From a virus, in IMG/VR virus record IMGVR_UViG_3300037847_000987, positions 1 through 24,461 of that record: 24,461 bases of DNA; one strand, 5' to 3'. The number at the start of each line of letters is the position of its first letter. Positions within the stretch are counted from its first letter, which is position 1. The notes beneath the pieces were generated by a model. That model ran no database searches. It was not told the DNA's origin and worked only from the letters and a program-made list of their open reading frames with translations. Below, one piece after another: positions 13,774 to 20,626 of this stretch. A program made the translations under genes and the position numbers.

Positions 13774-14257
13774 CTTTCTTCCAATCTATAAAAGTTTCAA
13801 AAAACTCCATCGTAGCTAACGAAGAACTATCCATGTTATAGTTAGGACCATAGCCAGTATCTTTTATATTTGACTCAGAGAGTAATTCTTCTGACCTTGC
13901 CCAGCCTAACAACGTAAATACAGGACTTGCGTCATGCACTAATATAAATGCATCACAGTCTTTTACGTTCTTTTTTAGCTTTGCTTGTAAATATCCAGGA
14001 TTATATTTTGTAGTCTTAACATCGATCTTTACATCACTAATGCTTAGATCATAACCACTATAATGTGGTCCAATTACAAAGTCAGGATAGGCATTATATT
14101 GTTTACACACAGCGAGTTCTCCGCAAACCCCACGCATATCAATAGTTAAATCACGCGGACCGCGAGATGTCACTCCATTGCGTTGATTCTGATTCATTTT
14201 TGCTTGTGCTACGCCCTTCGCTATCCGCAACTCCATTTGGCTTAGTGTTACTTGCAT
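13757..14257 (-). CDS. Second PD-(D/E)XK-type nuclease
   Basis: A 166-aa protein starting at the ATG at 14257, chosen because AAGGA lies eight bases upstream; an in-frame ATG far upstream (14383) would only add residues read from the Nmad1-like gene. Core residues are G-V-C-G-E-L-A-V (Glu47), S-G-Y-D-L-S-I (Asp70) and I-D-V-K-T-T (Asp79, Lys81), a PD-(D/E)XK pattern. The basic N-terminus ([11 protein letters not shown]) may contact DNA. It overlaps the Nmad1-like gene by 107 bases in another frame. Substrate unknown; restriction-like or repair functions are possible. Confidence 0.72.
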   Translation of the reverse strand: MQVTLSQMELRIAKGVAQAKMNQNQRNGVTSRGPRDLTIDMRGVCGELAVCKQYNAYPDFVIGPHYSGYDLSISDVKIDVKTTKYNPGYLQAKLKKNVKDCDAFILVHDASPVFTLLGWARSEELLSESNIKDTGYGPNYNMDSSSLATMEFFETFIDWKKDAESI

Positions 14258-14564
14258 GTGGATTTTCCTTATCGATCGCAGCCAAAAGCACCATGTAATT
14301 TGCCACATCGAGACAACGATTGTATGTGGTTTCATCACTATGGGTTTTGCCTGTCTTTGCATCGTTAGCCAGCGCATCAACATGTTTCAATACATATACC
14401 ATTAGTGCCTGCTTTGGTGTAATTCCAAGCCGATCCGCTACGTGCTTAAAATTGTATAGTTTATCATCATTGCTAATGGTATACTCGATTGATTTGTTAT
14501 CACTTACCTCAGATGCAGTTTTAAAAAAACTATCTCTTAATTGATTAAATTCGTTGTATTTCAT
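14151..14564 (-). CDS. Nmad1-like (nucleotide modification-associated) protein
   Basis: A 137-aa protein. Residues about 41-97 read [16 protein letters not shown], a K-H-V-D-A-L helix, then [14 protein letters not shown], the pattern of the Nmad1 / DUF1599 family found near DNA-modification genes in phages. The family's exact activity is not established. The last 40 residues are Ser/Asn-rich and overlap the start of the downstream nuclease in another frame, so they look like an unstructured tail shaped by the overlap. The ATG at 14564 overlaps the Dam stop as ATGA. Confidence 0.65.
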   Translation of the reverse strand: MKYNEFNQLRDSFFKTASEVSDNKSIEYTISNDDKLYNFKHVADRLGITPKQALMVYVLKHVDALANDAKTGKTHSDETTYNRCLDVANYMVLLAAIDKENPHASNTKPNGVADSEGRSTSKNESESTQWSDISRSA

Positions 14565-14962
14565 TTTTTACCTGAATGTTTTAAAATTAACAAAAAGCAT
14601 GGTTGCCTCTCAAATTTTCTTGCTGGATTTGGTTCATTATCTTCTAATGCCAACCATTTTGGTAAACCTGCATATCTAATCTCTGCTCCATATTCACCTA
14701 AAACTGCAATCGGTCTAGTCGCAAAACATGGTAAAATAAATATTACATCTTTTCCGAGCTCGTACTCAGATATGCCTTTACGCACCCATTTCATTACACC
14801 ACCTACAAATGGTGGATTTACATAGTTACACTTACCCCACTCCACTGCCAAACCATCATAACCTTCTGGTCTTGGATGTGGACATGGATCATAGTCAAAA
14901 TTAAACTCATCATTTAATTGTTTCATTAGATCTGGTGGTGTTGCCCAATATCTTTTTTTCAT
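14561..14962 (-). CDS. Phage-type DNA N6-adenine methyltransferase
   Basis: A 133-aa enzyme of the short phage Dam family. The N-terminus has the typical Y-W-A-T-P-P-D-L-M opening, F-D-Y-D-P-C-P follows, and the catalytic motif is N-P-P-F (residues 49-52). A hydrophobic V-I-F-I-L-P strand and F-L-L-I-L C-terminal strand complete the fold. It should methylate adenine in DNA with SAM; GATC is the usual family target but is not shown here. It is translationally coupled on both sides by ATGA overlaps. Together with the cytosine methyltransferase it gives the phage two distinct DNA methylation activities. Confidence 0.9.
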   Translation of the reverse strand: MKKRYWATPPDLMKQLNDEFNFDYDPCPHPRPEGYDGLAVEWGKCNYVNPPFVGGVMKWVRKGISEYELGKDVIFILPCFATRPIAVLGEYGAEIRYAGLPKWLALEDNEPNPARKFERQPCFLLILKHSGKK

Positions 14963-15135
14963 TCCTCTCTCCTGCGTTGTAACGTTTTTAAAATATCATC
15001 ACATACATCCAGCGCAACATCAACACGCTTATCCTCATCTGGTATGTGCTTTTCTAGTGCTTTTAATACACTCTTTGATACTATGCTGACCATAGCTGCT
15101 TTTGCGTTAATTTTCTTTTTCATTGGATATGGCAT
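14959..15135 (-). CDS. Small hypothetical protein
   Basis: A 58-aa frame filling the gap between the SEC-C gene and the Dam gene. The ATG at 15135 is two bases after the upstream stop; a second in-frame ATG at 15123 gives 54 aa. It ends GAATGA, overlapping the Dam start. Composition is Lys-rich at the N-terminus ([10 protein letters not shown]) followed by helices S-V-L-K-A-L-E-K-H and [13 protein letters not shown]. No known family. The snug fit between neighbours argues that it is translated. Confidence 0.6.
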   Translation of the reverse strand: MPYPMKKKINAKAAMVSIVSKSVLKALEKHIPDEDKRVDVALDVCDDILKTLQRRREE

Positions 15136-15137
15136 AT

Positions 15138-15326
15138 CTAATTAGTTATGTTACAGCATTTTTTATTTTTCTTACCACTATCACATGGACAAGGATCATT
15201 ACGACCAACCTTTGGCGCAGATCTTTGTATTGTTTTTTGTGATTTTAAAAATTGATAATATTTGCCCCATCCACCAATCTTTCTTATAAATGCACCACTA
15301 TGCTGTTTTTTAGTGTCATTAGTCAT
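15138..15326 (-). CDS. SEC-C motif protein
   Basis: A 62-aa protein from the ATG at 15326, which has AGGAGAGAG upstream (the frame is open further up, inside the neighbouring gene). The C-terminus [18 protein letters not shown] is a SEC-C zinc motif, as in the tail of SecA and several small proteins. The usual Gly after C-P-C is Asp here. The rest ([11 protein letters not shown]) is short and basic. The motif binds zinc and often a protein or nucleic-acid partner. Role in the phage unknown. It overlaps the Hjc-like gene by eight bases. Confidence 0.8.
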   Translation of the reverse strand: MTNDTKKQHSGAFIRKIGGWGKYYQFLKSQKTIQRSAPKVGRNDPCPCDSGKKNKKCCNITN

Positions 15327-15714
15327 TTTCTCTCTCCTTAAATTTCGCGGAGTCTTGACTATCACGATCATTAGACACGCCATTTTCTTGGTTATGGGTT
15401 TCTACGACTCCGCGTTTAAATAAATTTTTCATCCATGAATGCTTTGCAATCCATAGCCAAGGCTTTCTATCTTGCCTGACCATCACTACATCTGCATTCT
15501 TAAAATCTAAAAATCCTGCGATTTTTTTTCTTCTCTTGACTTGTACCAAGATGGTAAGATCGCCTTTTGTAGCCTTGACATCTATATCACTCTTTTCGCC
15601 AAAGCTGCGCCCATCACTTCCCCATGAACGCTCGGCGGTGAAGCCAAGATCGCGGAGCAATTCTACGACCTCGACTTCACCTTTGTAGCCTTTTCTGGAT
15701 GCGGAAGAAGGCAT
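15319..15714 (-). CDS. Hjc-like PD-(D/E)XK nuclease (Holliday junction resolvase-like)
   Basis: A 131-aa protein. [15 protein letters not shown] (Glu13), a G-S-D-G-R loop, K-S-D-I-D-V-K-A (Asp45), then [10 protein letters not shown] (Gln58, Lys60) give the classic archaeal Hjc / VRR-like nuclease order. It probably cleaves branched DNA made during phage recombination and replication. It lies just downstream of the SSB-like gene, three bases after its stop codon. The last 30 residues are polar and probably disordered. Confidence 0.82.
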   Translation of the reverse strand: MPSSASRKGYKGEVEVVELLRDLGFTAERSWGSDGRSFGEKSDIDVKATKGDLTILVQVKRRKKIAGFLDFKNADVVMVRQDRKPWLWIAKHSWMKNLFKRGVVETHNQENGVSNDRDSQDSAKFKEREND

Positions 15715-15716
15715 AT

Positions 15717-16214
15717 TTAGAAAGGTAGTTCTTCTTCTTGGGTAGCGGCGTTTCCTTCAAATACTGCGTTTGGATCATAGTCGGCTTTAAACTCTTTGTA
15801 AGCCTTGGTTATTTCATCGGTCATAGGTGACTTGGGACATGGCGTTGCAGTGTAGGTAGTGTCCATACCATCGCCATTTCTAGTAACAATCACATCGTAT
15901 TGTGATAGGTTGCCCCACTCACTATTACGATCTAATTCTAGCAACTGCTTCTGCACAGTAGCCTGCGTAATATCCAATATCTTTACCTGACCACTAGACC
16001 AAACAGGCACTTGCCAAAAATGCTTTGGCTTCTCACCAGCAGGTGCTTCGTTAGCTAGTTTAATACGAACTGGTGTCCTATCATCCTGCCAATATTGATA
16101 ACCAACTACTGGTGTATCTAATATTCGGAATCTATTTTCACCTTTTACAAACTTCATATAGCTGCTTTCACCACTGGAAGGCACGCTATAATCAGCATTA
16201 AGTAAACCACTCAT
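15717..16214 (-). CDS. Single-stranded DNA-binding protein
   Basis: A 165-aa protein with a strong AAGGAG ribosome binding site before ATG 16214. The N-terminal F-V-K-G-E-N-R-F-R-I-L (about 22-33) followed by G-Y-Q-Y-W and W-Q-V-P-V-W resembles phage SSBs of the T4 gp32/T7 gp2.5-like OB-fold type. The C-terminus ends in an acidic tip, E-E-E-L-P-F, equivalent to the D-D-I-P-F tip by which SSBs recruit replication proteins. Position at the head of the replication operon agrees. The OB fold itself is not readable from motifs alone. Confidence 0.8.
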   Translation of the reverse strand: MSGLLNADYSVPSSGESSYMKFVKGENRFRILDTPVVGYQYWQDDRTPVRIKLANEAPAGEKPKHFWQVPVWSSGQVKILDITQATVQKQLLELDRNSEWGNLSQYDVIVTRNGDGMDTTYTATPCPKSPMTDEITKAYKEFKADYDPNAVFEGNAATQEEELPF

Positions 16215-16217
16215 CGA

Positions 16218-16427
16218 TTACTCCTTAATTAGTTTATATGAATATCCGCGTCTTTCTAATAAGGCGATCACTTTTTTATATTGTTTTTCAGTTATTTCTG
16301 CCTGAATACCAATATCTGATTCCTTAGACTGCGGTTTGTATGTATTCGACTTATCGAATATTTTGCGACAATCATGTGCAAACTTGAATCGCTCATCACT
16401 GTCTTTAATTGTAATTTTAAATTTCAT
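16218..16427 (-). CDS. Small hypothetical protein upstream of SSB
   Basis: A 69-aa basic protein from ATG 16427; AGGTG lies six bases upstream, favouring this over an in-frame ATG at 16436. It has an alternating strand-like N-terminus (K-F-K-I-T-I-K-D) and a helix K-Q-Y-K-K-V-I-A-L-L-E-R-R-G-Y-S-Y. I recognise no family. It lies three bases upstream of the SSB-like gene, so the two are probably co-translated. Its ribosome binding site and ATG lie inside a large RNA hairpin (16425-16498), so expression may be controlled at translation. Confidence 0.65.
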   Translation of the reverse strand: MKFKITIKDSDERFKFAHDCRKIFDKSNTYKPQSKESDIGIQAEITEKQYKKVIALLERRGYSYKLIKE

Positions 16428-16498
16428 GGGCAGCACCTAATAGTGTTAAGAGAGAGAGAGTAGTTGTGGGTACACTATTAAAAGTGGTACTGCCCATG
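16425..16498 (-). promoter_or_regulatory. Large inverted repeat sequestering the SD and start codon of the 69-aa gene
   Basis: The arms 16425-16446 and 16472-16498 pair over CATGGGCAG/CTGCCCATG (nine pairs), ACC/GGT next to it, and TAATAGTGT/ACACTATTA (nine pairs), with about 25 bases of loop containing a (GA)n tract. In the minus-strand transcript the 3' arm holds both the AGGTG ribosome binding site and the ATG at 16427. The hairpin should block translation of the 69-aa/SSB genes unless opened. It might also be a protein operator. Confidence 0.65.
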
Positions 16499-16513
16499 TC
16501 TTATGGAGCAAAT

Positions 16514-16702
16514 CTAATAAGGCCATTTAATAAAATCCATCTTAATACCAAGTACACGCGCAATGCGGACCTTATGTTCATGTCTAAATTTTCTTTTGCC
16601 ATTCATCATTAATGATAACATGGACTTATCGAGTGCAATATGTTTAGCTAATTGATTTTGTGAAAAGCCACACTCTCTCATATGTTGTTTTAATTCTTTC
16701 AT
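16514..16702 (-). CDS. Cro/C1-type HTH transcriptional regulator
   Basis: A 62-aa single-domain XRE-family DNA-binding protein. The helix-turn-helix is C-G-F-S-Q-N-Q-L-A-K-H-I-A-L-D-K-S-M-L-S-L-M (about 11-32), followed by N-G-K-R-K-F and A-R-V-L-G-I. It is Cro-sized and has no oligomerisation or cleavage domain. There is no Shine-Dalgarno before ATG 16702; instead a perfect dyad (16703-16737) abuts the start codon, so it is probably autoregulated and perhaps leaderless. It opens the replication operon, just after the tail genes. Whether the phage is temperate cannot be told: no integrase is in view. Confidence 0.85.
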   Translation of the reverse strand: MKELKQHMRECGFSQNQLAKHIALDKSMLSLMMNGKRKFRHEHKVRIARVLGIKMDFIKWPY

Positions 16703-16737
16703 AGTGTTGACAGAAACTAAGAAACTTTGTCAACACT
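16703..16737. promoter_or_regulatory. Perfect dyad next to the HTH regulator gene (putative operator)
   Basis: AGTGTTGACA (16703-16712) and TGTCAACACT (16728-16737) are perfect 10-base inverted arms 15 bases apart, immediately upstream of the regulator's ATG. The half-site also occurs at 5767-5776 and 6013-6022. No T-run follows, so it is not a terminator. TTGACA occurs on both strands without a good -10. Confidence 0.6.
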
Positions 16738-16751
16738 TGGCAAGGATTATT

Positions 16752-17819
16752 TTACCAGCTTTCTATAATATCGAATCCTACATTATATACTTGAGGTGCT
16801 ACTTGCTGAGATGAAAATGATGAATTAGCCAATCTATATAATCCATAATCTCCTGACGTAGTGCTATCTTTATCTAATGTCCATAGGAATGGTATATGTT
16901 GGCCAATAATTTTATTATAAAACTGAGAATGTAAATCTGATCCAGTAAAAAATGCAGGATGTGCAGTTTGATCTGCGCTAAATAGGTCAGTATCTTGTAC
17001 AAAACTAAAATTTAAATTATGTTTTTTGCGTCCGTATCTACGTTGAAATCCATATGTATTTTGATTCGATGTAGTAGTATTTACCCAAGGATTGGTCACT
17101 GTCCATGTTGGTGGTCCAAAATAAGACGCGTGAGCATATGTGCTACCACCTACTGAGTTATTAAGTTTTGTCCCATCATAATCATAAGAAGTTGTTAGAT
17201 TTAAATCTACTGAATGTGGCCAATCAACATAAGATCCAAACATAATGCCACCTATATAAACATCGGTATCAAAATTAGTTGAAGGACCGCCATCATCTTC
17301 AATAGTTATACGTAAATATTGATTTCCGACACCTGTTAGCGCAGGAAATGTAATCAAGCTCCATCCATTATTTGCAGGATCAATTTCATTTGCACTATTA
17401 TTGTTTTCTGCGTTTATCTTATTTGTATAATTACTATGATCAGAAACAGTAGTTACACCACTGCTAAAATCTTCTGAATCACTTACCTGAACTTTAAATA
17501 TTGCATCTGCACTAGCAAAGTTGTGATTTAAAATTGCTAAAAAATTATTTGTACCTAAAGTGTTTGTTCCTAATTCTGTATCATATTGTATGTAAAATGA
17601 TTGAGTTGCAGCAGCAATTTGTACTGGATTGTGTGGTTTTAAATCAAATAAATCTTCTTTATTACCAGATAAAAAAGAAACTGTTCTGCCAGTATCGTCT
17701 TTAAGCTCTACTTCACCTAACACAGTTGTTGCTCCAGATGCATTATTCCATGATGTTGCTAAGTTATAATTAATAGTGCAAACATATGCACGTGGTGTTG
17801 TAAATCTTTGGTATCCCAT
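16752..17819 (-). CDS. Distal tail / tail-tip structural protein
   Basis: A 355-aa protein rich in Ser, Thr, Asn and aromatic residues, typical of beta-rich tail parts. It starts as TAATG with the stop of the hub gene, and it is the last gene of the tail module. A segment P-A-L-T-G-V-G-N-Q-Y-L-R-I-T-I-E-D is jelly-roll-like, and the C-terminus ends Y-N-V-G-F-D-I-I-E-S-W, a pattern frequent at the ends of tail proteins. A role in the tail tip or host recognition is inferred from position and composition; no specific family is recognised. Confidence 0.6.
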   Translation of the reverse strand: MGYQRFTTPRAYVCTINYNLATSWNNASGATTVLGEVELKDDTGRTVSFLSGNKEDLFDLKPHNPVQIAAATQSFYIQYDTELGTNTLGTNNFLAILNHNFASADAIFKVQVSDSEDFSSGVTTVSDHSNYTNKINAENNNSANEIDPANNGWSLITFPALTGVGNQYLRITIEDDGGPSTNFDTDVYIGGIMFGSYVDWPHSVDLNLTTSYDYDGTKLNNSVGGSTYAHASYFGPPTWTVTNPWVNTTTSNQNTYGFQRRYGRKKHNLNFSFVQDTDLFSADQTAHPAFFTGSDLHSQFYNKIIGQHIPFLWTLDKDSTTSGDYGLYRLANSSFSSQQVAPQVYNVGFDIIESW

Positions 17820-20626
17820 TATCCAACCTCTCTTGCAGTTATTATTATTTGTCCTGGTGATCTTTTTGTTTCTACAATCATAAATTTAGTGCTAGTAGTA
17901 AAATTTGTTCCAAACATTTCAACTGGCATATCTGTAAACGTAATTATATCGCCTGTTTCTAATTGATAACCTTTAGCAAGATTGACTACCTCGCATTGCA
18001 CTAAAACTTTCATATCACCTATTAAATTATCGTAATAAGAGTAAAAATCTGTATTTGGATCAGAATTAGCAGATGTTGGAATTGCTCCTATATTATAATC
18101 TAAATTAATATTTTTTATGCCTTCTTTTTCACCAAGATTGTATTTGAATCTGTTATCATTGACCACAGATGAGCTACTATAATATTTATTATTTTCAGCA
18201 GGATGTAAATTATTATTAATATCCATTTGTGTAATAACACTGTTAAGTCCAGTAGTGCTAATTGAAATATTTTTTACATCATTTTTTGATAAGTTTAACA
18301 CTGCGTTTAACTCACTGGATTGCTTTACGTAAATATACTTTACGTTATTTTCAGCATCAAACTTTTGCACAAATCCAAATTCGTAAGCAAGTTTATCTAA
18401 ATTATCTTTTAATGATGTAGGCTCTAATTGCCAATATCGTATTTTCCAACCATCAACAGTACGATCTGTATTTAAAGCACTCCAATTTGTAGGATCATCA
18501 CTAGATATACCTGCAAAACGTTGCAAAAGATCTCTATGTGCATCATGTCCATAAACTATTGCATCAGAATCCCATGATGCAGTTAGACCAGCGCCGCCAC
18601 TATAAAAATATTTTAAATCACTAAGTCTTTTTAGATCATCCTCATCAGTATCAAACTCAATGGCTGGGTTTAATGTAACTCCAAAAACTGTTAGTGTATG
18701 ATCTGCATGTATATTTGGAGAAAAACTATCGTGTACCCATTTAATAAGCAATTCATCTGGACATGCAACTCCTGTAACACTATTAATTGCATTGGAAGGT
18801 GCGGTGTCAAAACCAAAAGCAGTAACATTACCTGAAGAGCTTTGTCCTATAACTCGATTATTGTCTGTTAAGATATTATCAGCATTATTATTGCTAAAAA
18901 AACTAATATCATATGCTTGATCTACACCACCACCAGAAATAATTCCAGACATTGTAATTCTGCAACTCCTGATTGTAGTTCTATCAAATACTCTTGGTAA
19001 AGTTTGACATTGTAAAAATCTTGTATCGCCTACGCTAGTTATACTTGAAGTAGCTGAAGTTGATGTATCAATACCACCATCTGAAGCTATATCAAAAACA
19101 TTTTGAGTATTATTTAAAAAGGTTACAGCAGAAGTGGTGTAAGATGAAACTTTAGGAACAAAATTACCACGAGCAACATAAGTAGCTGGAGTTTCTAAAA
19201 TATTTACTCCATATTCAGTAGATGTAGCTTCTGTAATTGTAGTGTTTGATGCGGATTGTTGCAATCTAAAAAAGTAATCTTGACCACCATAGTAATGTAT
19301 ATGTGAATTATCACTAGCAGAATAAGATTTTGGCATCAATGTAGTAATAGTATGTCTTGAAACTGTTAAAACTGGACAAGGAAATAATCCACCATACGAT
19401 GCCACTAAAGGTGATTGCGTTATAGATGGATTAAATGCACCATATACTATTGGTTCATAAATATTGTATTTAGAATGTTGTGTTTGTGGAAATGAAATTC
19501 CATCCCAAGGCCTATGCGCATTTATTTTAAATGTTACTTGTTGATTTTGATTTAATTTTACATCAACCAATCTACCTGTAAAAATTCTTTGGCAGTTACT
19601 AGAAGAACTAGCATTATTAAACTGCGCATATACTCTTACTTCTTTATTATGATAATTTTTTTCTGAATAATTAAAAACATGTTTATAAAAATCCACATTT
19701 TCAAAAATAAAATTACTACTTACAACACTCATATTACTTGTAGATGCAGTTCCTTGAGTTATATCTATGCTTTCTCTTAATACAATATTTTTATTAACTA
19801 TTGATCCATAATATTGATTTGAATCTAGTGTTGTATGTCCAAAGGCTAATCCAAAAGAATGTATAAATTTATCAAAGCCTTTGATATTATAGCTTGCGCC
19901 ACTAATTGTGCCACTATTACTATTTGTACTAGAATCAAGTGCGCTAGTGCCTGTACCTTCATCAAATTTCCAATATCCAACTAAATTACTAGCACTACTA
20001 TCAATAGATCTTTGATAATATCTTGCGATTTGTGAAGCATCTCTTGCCATACTCCAAACACGAAGATGTGCTAATTCACCATCAAAAAACTTTGAATTAG
20101 CATAATTTGTTCCAATATTGACTCTCATATCAGAACTATCTCCACCTGAAGGATCATTTGCAGATGCAGTAGATGACATGGTGCTAACCAATGTGCCATT
20201 TTTATATATTCGTATATCATCAGTTACTGAACTTCTAACTGCTGCAATGTGAGTCCAAGTATTTGCAGATAATCCCAGTGAATCAAATCCACTTGTACCA
20301 GTTTGTAAATCTACATTAGCTCCACTACCATATTCGTAAAATACTTGTATTTCTGGACCATCTAATGATATTACTAATGAATTATTATCTTCTAAATCTT
20401 CACTAGATCCACCACTTCTATGAAATATTGGGTAATCTGTTCCAGAGACACTATCTGCCTTAACCCAAAACTCCACTGTAAAATCAATGTATGTTGCTAA
20501 TATATTACCATAAGTAACCTTATCATCAGTGCCATCAAACTCTAAACATGTATTATTATCAGCAGTAAACTGAAATAAATAATTTTCATTTACATTGGGA
20601 GATGTTGGTGCGTTAGATAAAGACAT
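17819..20626 (-). CDS. Tail hub/baseplate protein with N-terminal LamG domain
   Basis: A 935-aa structural protein. Residues about 24-240 form a LamG / concanavalin A-like sugar-binding domain: C-L-E-F-D-G-T-D-D-K-V-T-Y, F-T-V-E-F-W-V-K-A, W-T-H-I-A-A-V-R, and A-H-L-R-V-W-S-M-A-R with G-Y-W-K-F-D-E-G-T-G near its end. The middle has beta-rich tail-hub character. The C-terminus (L-E-T-G-D-I-I-T-F-T ... F-M-I-V-E-T-K-R-S-P-G-Q) resembles hub or baseplate proteins that follow tape measure genes. It likely caps the tail tube and binds a host surface glycan through LamG. It is joined to the tape measure gene and to the next gene by TAATG overlaps. Confidence 0.75.
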   Translation of the reverse strand: MSLSNAPTSPNVNENYLFQFTADNNTCLEFDGTDDKVTYGNILATYIDFTVEFWVKADSVSGTDYPIFHRSGGSSEDLEDNNSLVISLDGPEIQVFYEYGSGANVDLQTGTSGFDSLGLSANTWTHIAAVRSSVTDDIRIYKNGTLVSTMSSTASANDPSGGDSSDMRVNIGTNYANSKFFDGELAHLRVWSMARDASQIARYYQRSIDSSASNLVGYWKFDEGTGTSALDSSTNSNSGTISGASYNIKGFDKFIHSFGLAFGHTTLDSNQYYGSIVNKNIVLRESIDITQGTASTSNMSVVSSNFIFENVDFYKHVFNYSEKNYHNKEVRVYAQFNNASSSSNCQRIFTGRLVDVKLNQNQQVTFKINAHRPWDGISFPQTQHSKYNIYEPIVYGAFNPSITQSPLVASYGGLFPCPVLTVSRHTITTLMPKSYSASDNSHIHYYGGQDYFFRLQQSASNTTITEATSTEYGVNILETPATYVARGNFVPKVSSYTTSAVTFLNNTQNVFDIASDGGIDTSTSATSSITSVGDTRFLQCQTLPRVFDRTTIRSCRITMSGIISGGGVDQAYDISFFSNNNADNILTDNNRVIGQSSSGNVTAFGFDTAPSNAINSVTGVACPDELLIKWVHDSFSPNIHADHTLTVFGVTLNPAIEFDTDEDDLKRLSDLKYFYSGGAGLTASWDSDAIVYGHDAHRDLLQRFAGISSDDPTNWSALNTDRTVDGWKIRYWQLEPTSLKDNLDKLAYEFGFVQKFDAENNVKYIYVKQSSELNAVLNLSKNDVKNISISTTGLNSVITQMDINNNLHPAENNKYYSSSSVVNDNRFKYNLGEKEGIKNINLDYNIGAIPTSANSDPNTDFYSYYDNLIGDMKVLVQCEVVNLAKGYQLETGDIITFTDMPVEMFGTNFTTSTKFMIVETKRSPGQIIITAREVG

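Noticed and set aside
14258-14383. N-terminal extension of the 13757-14257 nuclease
   Set aside because: It would be read entirely from within the Nmad1-like gene, is Trp/Met-rich and atypical, and a good ribosome binding site sits at the internal ATG 14257.
16703-16737. Rho-independent terminator at the end of the tail operon
   Set aside because: The arms are 15 bases apart and no T-run follows on either strand.
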